Positions 6,830-10,633 of a stretch of DNA of 10,633 bases are shown here, one piece after another. Below the pieces are notes generated by a model. The model saw nothing but the letters and a program-made list of their open reading frames with translations, was not told where the DNA came from and did not search any database. Each line of letters opens with the position of its first letter. Position 1 is the first letter of the stretch. Source of the DNA: Frankia sp. Its GTDB lineage: Bacteria; Actinomycetota; Actinomycetes; Frankiales; Frankiaceae. The position numbers and the translations under genes are program-made. Where the stretch lies: NCBI GenBank assembly GCA_019689615.1, contig JADGHD010000120.1:1-10633 (forward strand), given 5' to 3'.

Positions 6830-7128
6830 TCAGGCTGCCGGAGCCGAATCGCCGTCGACTCCGTCCGCCCCGGCGCCGTCTTGGTCAGCTTTGGGCGCGT
6901 CGTCGCTGTCGCCTGGTCGTCGCTCGCGTCGGCTCCCCACAGTGGTCGCCGATCCGGGGAGGGCCGCGTCGCGGGCGCATTTCGAGGAGGACGTGGCTGA
7001 ACGTGCTGAGCGCACGCCGATCTGCGAGGGGCTGAGATTTCCATCGCCGCGCGGGCCGGTACGCCCTGGGCCAGGGGCAATGTGGCCGCGGTGTGCCTCG
7101 CGTCGTGAGCTCGGGCGCGGGGAATCAC
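6830..7128 (-). pseudogene. Decayed C-terminal fragment of a tyrosine integrase
   Basis: Read on the minus strand, this region gives IPRARAHDARHTAATLPLAQ and then GVPARAAMEI, the hallmark box II (HxxRH) and following helix of actinophage tyrosine recombinases. The expected continuation (LGH)SQIGV-T-LSTFSHVLLEMR-RDAA is present but split over three reading frames. Aligning by eye implies one base lost just after MEI (near 7035), one lost after the GTG at 7015-7013, and one C gained near 6974. The nucleophile position T-Y-S-H-V reads T-F-S-H-V (Phe codon 7001-6999). A trace of the usual LWG tail follows around 6930. Everything N-terminal to box II is missing; the homology stops at about 7128, where the toroid-protein gene ends. 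It lies about 100 nt past the tRNA 3' end, the standard place for an integrase of a tRNA-integrated element. It cannot be functional. Confidence 0.8.
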
Positions 7129-8378
7129 CTTCGGATTCTGCGGAGCGATGCTCCGGCTAGGGCCAACACCGCCACTCCCACCATCTCCGGTCCCAGTGCG
7201 GAGATCTGACCATTGCTGTCGATGAGCCACAGAACTGCGGCCGTAACCGCAAGTCCCAGGCCCACGATCCACAGAAGGAACGAGACGACACGGGACTGGA
7301 ACACCCTGGCAAAGCTGTTGACGGCGAGGCAGCAGGCAGCGAGGGCTGGTGAGCGGCGCAGGTTCTGCCGAGCCATCCAAAGCGTCTCGACGGCGATGGC
7401 ATTGGTCCGTGTCGACTGGGCATGGCCTGATGACCGGTACGCAAAGCCCTCACTGGAGGCGATCGCGCCGGCGCAGTCGAAAAGAATCGTGCGGACTCCC
7501 GGTGAGGTCAGGAGTGCACGACGTCGGCACACGGTCGCCGCGGCAAGCAGGTACAGCTGCCAGGGAATCCGGACGTAGTACTGTCGATCGCCGATTGTGT
7601 ACTCGTAGTTGGCCTCGGCTCGGCTCGCAGCTTCGGGACGAAGGCTCTCCCACAGCTGGCGCCATTCGCCTGCGAGCGTTCGGTCTTCGGGGGTGACTTG
7701 GGCCAACGCGAAGAGGATCGCACACCGTACATACGGGCTCACCTGCGTTCCTGCGGATAGGTCGGACCGCAGCGCGGTGATCTCGTCCGTCGCGATTCCG
7801 ACGCCGGCTGCGTGGAGCGCACGCAGAACGTGTGCCGTTGCCAGTGGGTCGCGCCTGGCGGTGGGATCCAGCTCGACCGCCCAGCCGCCAGTCGGGCACC
7901 GGGCCGCTGTGATCCGCGGAAGGAGTCGGCCGATCAGTAGATCGCGTCCGGCCGCGGCCGCGGGAGCGATCGAAAGGGCATAGAGAACGTCTGCGGACTT
8001 GAACGTGTCGCGTTTCTCGATTGCGAGCCGCGCGCGGACGACAGGCAGCCCCTCGGGGTCAGCGAGCCCCTCCTCAATCTCAGGCCGTTCCTTCAGGTAG
8101 CGGATCAGCGCATCGATCATCCGGAGGCGGTCGGTGTCGGGAGCTGATCGGGAGAGGACGAGGACGGCTGCCGCGGTGCCGAACAGGCCCCGTTGGGCGA
8201 ACGAGTATTGGTCCAGGTACTGGCCGGCGGCCGCAGTGCCTGCGGGCAGGCCGGTGACCTGCGCGCCCTGGGTGAGCAGGCGACCAAAGCGCTCACGTAC
8301 GTGGCGAATGCAGTCGTCGATCAGTCTGACGTCGGCGAAGATCCGGTAGCCGACTGCGGATCGTCCGGAGAGCGCCAC
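7125..8378 (-). CDS. Alpha/alpha-toroid-like (prenyltransferase/squalene-cyclase-like) protein with two C-terminal membrane helices
   Basis: An unrecognised protein of about 417 residues. Residues 1-355 are almost wholly helical, with repeats such as CPTGGWAVEL (161-170), the GGW-type turn found in terpene-cyclase/prenyltransferase-like toroids, ADVLYALS, ATAHVLRALHAAG, and YVRIPWQLYLLAAA (268-281). EGFAYRSSGHAQSTRTNAIAVETL (310-333) looks conserved. I see no DxDD or DDxxD catalytic motif, so a scaffold or ligand-binding role is as likely as catalysis. Residues about 366-386 and 395-412 are hydrophobic membrane helices, and the protein ends in RRIRR, suggesting a membrane-anchored cytoplasmic domain. 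GTG 8378 is preceded by GGAG with 8-nt spacing and overlaps the HIT gene by 58 nt, indicating coupled translation. The open frame extends further upstream but only as a shadow of HIT. Its stop codon lies exactly at the start of the integrase remnant. Confidence 0.75.
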   Translation of the reverse strand: MALSGRSAVGYRIFADVRLIDDCIRHVRERFGRLLTQGAQVTGLPAGTAAAGQYLDQYSFAQRGLFGTAAAVLVLSRSAPDTDRLRMIDALIRYLKERPEIEEGLADPEGLPVVRARLAIEKRDTFKSADVLYALSIAPAAAAGRDLLIGRLLPRITAARCPTGGWAVELDPTARRDPLATAHVLRALHAAGVGIATDEITALRSDLSAGTQVSPYVRCAILFALAQVTPEDRTLAGEWRQLWESLRPEAASRAEANYEYTIGDRQYYVRIPWQLYLLAAATVCRRRALLTSPGVRTILFDCAGAIASSEGFAYRSSGHAQSTRTNAIAVETLWMARQNLRRSPALAACCLAVNSFARVFQSRVVSFLLWIVGLGLAVTAAVLWLIDSNGQISALGPEMVGVAVLALAGASLRRIRR

Positions 8379-9031
8379 GCCTCGATCTCCACTCGGCCTG
8401 AGTCGCGTAAGAGTCTGATCGTCTGGTGCGTCGTGCTGGAGTCCTCCACCAGCGCGTAGTCCCACAGGTCGGGCTCGCCACGCACCTCTGCCCACTGCCT
8501 CCGGAAGTATTGGGAGACGCGGACATCGGCACCGATACTACATGGTCCTGGATTCCACCCGAGCAGAAGATACTGGTAGGCATCGACAGTGCGATCACGA
8601 GAGCGCGTTAAGAGGGCTTCGCCGAGCGAAGCGTACCGGGTCTTCTGGCCTGGTAAGGCCAGTTCGATCCTGCCGGGCGCAATGTGGAGATGGGCGTGGT
8701 CCACACAGGCCGAGCTGCGGCCAGGAAGTGGCGGGCCGCCGTGCTCCCAATAGGTGACGAGACTGAAGACCGAGGTCGCATGCCGCAACGCCGCCATCAC
8801 TGATCCCGGGATCGTCTGGTCCTGTCTCGCCGCCTGGATAAGGCTGCTGGCGTGAACGGACGGAGCGACAAGCACATATCCTGGGACAAGGCCGCCGATT
8901 CCGGGGATCATGATGCACGAGCCATCGGTCCACAGGACCTGGTCGTACCATGGCCCGGGCCGACCGGTCGCGGCGTCACAGAGGAAGCATCCCGCCTTCG
9001 CGGTCACAACAACACCCGGATCCGGTCCCAT
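8321..9031 (-). CDS. HIT-family nucleotide hydrolase/transferase with extended C-terminus
   Basis: A 236-residue HIT-superfamily protein. The N-terminal half is a HIT domain: CFLC (15-18) matches the Cys pair of many HIT proteins, VPGYVLVAP (49-57) is the usual strand before the active site, and DHAHLHIAP (111-119) is the HxHxH catalytic triad motif, with the middle His (H114) the expected nucleophile that is adenylated or nucleotidylated. The C-terminal part is longer than in simple Hint proteins (about 115-150 residues) and contains SQYFRRQWAEVRGEPDLWDY (173-192), a segment shared by several actinobacterial HIT-like proteins. The last 40 residues are of unknown role. ATG 9031 has GAGGA 6 nt upstream and overlaps the kinase gene by 28 nt. 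The family cleaves or transfers nucleoside monophosphates from substrates such as AMP-amidates, diadenosine polyphosphates or nucleotide sugars; the substrate here is unknown. Confidence 0.85.
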   Translation of the reverse strand: MGPDPGVVVTAKAGCFLCDAATGRPGPWYDQVLWTDGSCIMIPGIGGLVPGYVLVAPSVHASSLIQAARQDQTIPGSVMAALRHATSVFSLVTYWEHGGPPLPGRSSACVDHAHLHIAPGRIELALPGQKTRYASLGEALLTRSRDRTVDAYQYLLLGWNPGPCSIGADVRVSQYFRRQWAEVRGEPDLWDYALVEDSSTTHQTIRLLRDSGRVEIEAWRSPDDPQSATGSSPTSD

Positions 9032-9609
9032 AGGACTTCCTCGAATGCGGCGATGCCCTCGTCGCTTGCCGCCACGGTGACTTCGGCAATGTAATGCGAG
9101 TTGTCGATCACGAGGTCGAACGTTCCGCTGTGCGGGCCAAAGTCGAGGCCGTAGACGCGGCGGAACTGCTCGACTGAGAAGCTGTCCTTCTGGCGAACCT
9201 GATCGGCCAGATCGAGTGGAGCCTCGGTGCCGTCGCGCAGGTAGGAAACCTGCGCTTTCATTGTTCTTGAGCGAAAGGATGACGAGAGCCAGATCCTCAG
9301 GGCGTCTTCACCACGATAGAGCCAAGGCTGCAGCCATGCGTCGATGACGACAGGCGCTCTCGTCTCCTGAATTGCCCTCGACATCTCGGCATCGGCTCGG
9401 ACATCGATAGAGTCGTCGCGCTGCCGCGCACGGTCGGTGTTGGGCGACCACTCTCGCTCGCTTGCCACCTCGCAGGACAGCCTCCGCATTATTTGTGACA
9501 TGCCGAGATAGCGCCAGCTCAGACGCTTGGCGAGCAGCCGCGCATGGGTGGTTTTTCCCGCTGCGGTGAAGCCTGACACGATTATCTTCGATGCCACATT
9601 ATGTTTCAC
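9004..9609 (-). CDS. Cytidylate-kinase-like P-loop kinase
   Basis: A protein of about 201 residues that opens with SKIIVSGFTAAGKTTHARLL, a Walker A motif (GFTAAGKT, residues 13-20) right after the first strand, as in nucleoside monophosphate kinases. APVVIDAW (85-92) fits a Walker-B-like strand; DQVRQKDSFSVEQFRRVYGL (136-155) and FDLVIDNSHY (164-173) closely follow the lid helix and final strand of archaeal-type CMP kinases (R...Y..+YG.D...FDLVI.T). The likely reaction is transfer of the ATP gamma phosphate to a nucleotide or nucleotide-like acceptor; since the core has diverged, CMP need not be the substrate. Start choice is uncertain: GTG 9609, GTG 9597 and TTG 9630 are in frame. I used 9609, which overlaps the Nudix gene by 11 nt; the conserved region begins at 9590. 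Its 3' end overlaps the HIT gene by 28 nt. GC content is visibly lower than in the left block. Confidence 0.78.
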   Translation of the reverse strand: MKHNVASKIIVSGFTAAGKTTHARLLAKRLSWRYLGMSQIMRRLSCEVASEREWSPNTDRARQRDDSIDVRADAEMSRAIQETRAPVVIDAWLQPWLYRGEDALRIWLSSSFRSRTMKAQVSYLRDGTEAPLDLADQVRQKDSFSVEQFRRVYGLDFGPHSGTFDLVIDNSHYIAEVTVAASDEGIAAFEEVLWDRIRVLL

Positions 9610-10027
9610 AATCTCTGAGCACGGCCTCAATTGTCGGTCGTTGGGATGGGATCACCTCGTAGCGATCAAGTTCTGCTAGCGGGACCCATTCGCACTCGTC
9701 CAGATGGTCGTCGTCTTCTCGGTTGGAGGTGTCGATGATCCCTGACTCGACGGTGCAGTACCGCGACGCCGCGATCACGCGTGTCGGTTCCCCATTCCAG
9801 ATCATCTCCCAGGACCACAGGCAGATGGGCCGACCTGGCGCGACATCAAGACCAGTCTCCTCCCGAACCTCTCGGCGGAGATGCTCGTCCAGAGACTCAT
9901 CGGACTTGATCCGCCCGCCAGGAAGATCCCACATCCCGGGATTGTGCGGATCGTTCTGGGTCTTTCTGACAAGTAGTGCCCTGCCTTCGCTGACGATGAC
10001 GGCCTTTTGTGCGAACTGAAGCCTCAC
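9599..10027 (-). CDS. Nudix hydrolase
   Basis: A 142-residue single-domain Nudix protein, the first gene of the four-gene operon. The Nudix box is complete: G38-x5-E44-x7-R52-E53-V54-x-E56-E57-x-G59-L60, preceded by NPGMWDLPG (29-37), so the metal-binding glutamates are present. The family hydrolyses nucleoside diphosphates linked to another group; the short form with GMWDLPGG is common among MutT/ADP-sugar/NADH-type and RNA-related enzymes, and the substrate cannot be assigned. Start: GTG 10027 is preceded by GGAG with a 7-nt spacer and lies directly before the first beta strand; the open frame extends further upstream without recognisable content. The stop codon is overlapped by the kinase gene. 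An operon promoter should lie in 10028-10130, where I see only weak candidates. Confidence 0.88.
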   Translation of the reverse strand: MRLQFAQKAVIVSEGRALLVRKTQNDPHNPGMWDLPGGRIKSDESLDEHLRREVREETGLDVAPGRPICLWSWEMIWNGEPTRVIAASRYCTVESGIIDTSNREDDDHLDECEWVPLAELDRYEVIPSQRPTIEAVLRDCET

Positions 10028-10504
10028 GGCTGTTCTCCGATTCGCCGAAGTTGAGCCCGGCCATAGACTGGGCGCCGCAGACTTCCCGGCGGTGAGGTCA
10101 GACTGCCACAGCGCAGGGCGTTCCTCGCATCCTGCGCTCGATGACACCCGTGGTGAGGCCACCGAGGCGCCACAGAAGTGGACGAACGTGAGTGTCCGGG
10201 GAAGACGGCCCAGCGAGGACGGGCCGCGGCCGCCAGGCAGGGCTGTGCGTCCGAGCGCGGACCGCACTGTTCCTCGACCGGCGCGGTCCGATCTCGTCGA
10301 CTGCTCGCCGATCGGCGGGCGCATCGAGACGAGACGATCGCACGTACAGGCTGGTTACGCTTGCGATCCGACACGCTCCTGCCCCTCAGGGTGACCGCCT
10401 CCGCATGGTCTTGCCGCGCAACGATAGCGGTGAGGCTGCACGGTCGGCAGGGGAATGGGTCATTTTGTGAACCCAACCGGAAGCCAAGATCTGCAGTGCT
10501 GAGT

Positions 10505-10518
10505 CTCGTTCGAACGAG
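10505..10518. promoter_or_regulatory. Perfect 14-bp palindrome
   Basis: CTCGTTCGAACGAG is fully self-complementary. Its length and symmetry are typical of an operator bound by a dimeric repressor. No regulator gene is visible next to it, so the target and protein are unknown. It lies about 480 nt upstream of the Nudix start. Confidence 0.5.
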
Positions 10519-10527
10519 TGAGCTGGC

Positions 10528-10598
10528 AGCCCACGCGTTCCGCCATGGTGGGCTTGAGGATCGAACCCCAGCCCAACCGACCGTCGCCCGGCTGGGGT
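10528..10598. terminator. Two consecutive stem-loops at the right end
   Basis: AGCCCAC (10528-10534) pairs with GTGGGCT (10548-10554) around a 13-nt loop, and ACCCCAGCC (10565-10573) pairs with GGCTGGGGT (10590-10598) around a 16-nt loop. Both stems are perfect. They may terminate transcripts coming from right of the window toward the operon or the reverse; no T-run is present. Confidence 0.45.
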
Positions 10599-10633
10599 AC
10601 GGATCACCCGGTGGCTGCCAGAACGGCAGCTAA

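Larger units (their letters stand above)
10028..10633. other. No convincing gene; spacer upstream of the Nudix operon
   Basis: A stretch of 606 nt. All three plus frames and one minus frame stay open for long distances, but none gives a recognisable protein. The best of them (10192-10470, GTG start, about 92 residues, roughly 70% G/C in third positions) has hydrophobic strand-like segments (RTALFLDRRG, YRLVTLAIRH, DRLRMVLPRN) and could be a decayed or unknown small gene. AGACT occurs three times at 10065, 10079 and 10100, near where the operon promoter should lie. The right end is dense in inverted repeats. Confidence 0.4.

Noticed and set aside
10541..10580. tRNA-like 3' end on the minus strand (GGGGTTCGATCC...CCCACCA)
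   Set aside because: The T-loop consensus is present, but the T stem is mispaired and no matching 5' acceptor strand or anticodon arm exists within tRNA distance. It also does not match the tRNA-Met 3' end well enough to be its attachment-site copy.
10178..10633. 151-codon plus-strand open frame at the right end
   Set aside because: No domain, composition unlike a globular protein, overlaps other equally open frames and the inverted repeats; long open frames are expected by chance at this GC content.
1..10633. CRISPR array, insertion sequence or replication origin
   Set aside because: No regularly spaced repeats, no transposase with terminal inverted repeats and no DnaA-box cluster were seen.

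Overview
Organism: the window is very GC-rich. The left ~6.6 kb looks above 70% GC by eye, with heavy G/C use in third codon positions. Together with the protein types (an actinobacterial long hibernation factor, an S-T-F-S-H-V-type phage integrase remnant and frequent GTG starts) this points to a high-GC actinomycete. A Frankia-like genome is my best guess, but that is inference; no marker gene here fixes the genus.

Left block (about 149-6101) is a coherent chromosomal neighbourhood. A minus-strand CoA-transferase/acetyl-CoA hydrolase gene faces away from a plus-strand pair that overlaps or nearly abuts: a flavodoxin-domain protein and a phosphoenolpyruvate synthase. After a 419-nt gap with a 24-bp tandem repeat and a DevR/DosR-like dyad comes a long ribosome hibernation factor with two C-terminal S30AE domains and a His-rich linker, followed by a strong hairpin. 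CoA-ester and pyruvate/PEP metabolism, a flavin redox carrier and ribosome hibernation together suggest a hypoxia/dormancy-type regulon (inference).

Middle (about 6102-7128): a probable small CxxC protein on the minus strand, then an intact tRNA with anticodon CAT (elongator Met most likely) with a plausible promoter and a downstream hairpin. Immediately beyond it lies a decayed C-terminal piece of a tyrosine integrase. It has the HxxRH box, three inferred single-base frameshifts, and Phe in place of the catalytic Tyr. This is the typical picture at the edge of a tRNA-integrated element.

Right block (about 7125-10027) has visibly lower GC and is a compact minus-strand operon of four overlapping genes, in transcription order: a Nudix hydrolase, a cytidylate-kinase-like P-loop kinase, a HIT-family hydrolase/transferase with an extended C-terminus, and an all-helical protein resembling an alpha/alpha-toroid (prenyltransferase/squalene-cyclase-like) that ends in two membrane helices. 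Three nucleotide-handling enzymes coupled to a membrane-anchored toroid protein next to a tRNA/integrase scar is the most unusual part of the window. I do not recognise it as a described system.

Right end (10028-10633) has no convincing gene but holds a perfect 14-bp palindrome and two further inverted repeats within 95 bp.
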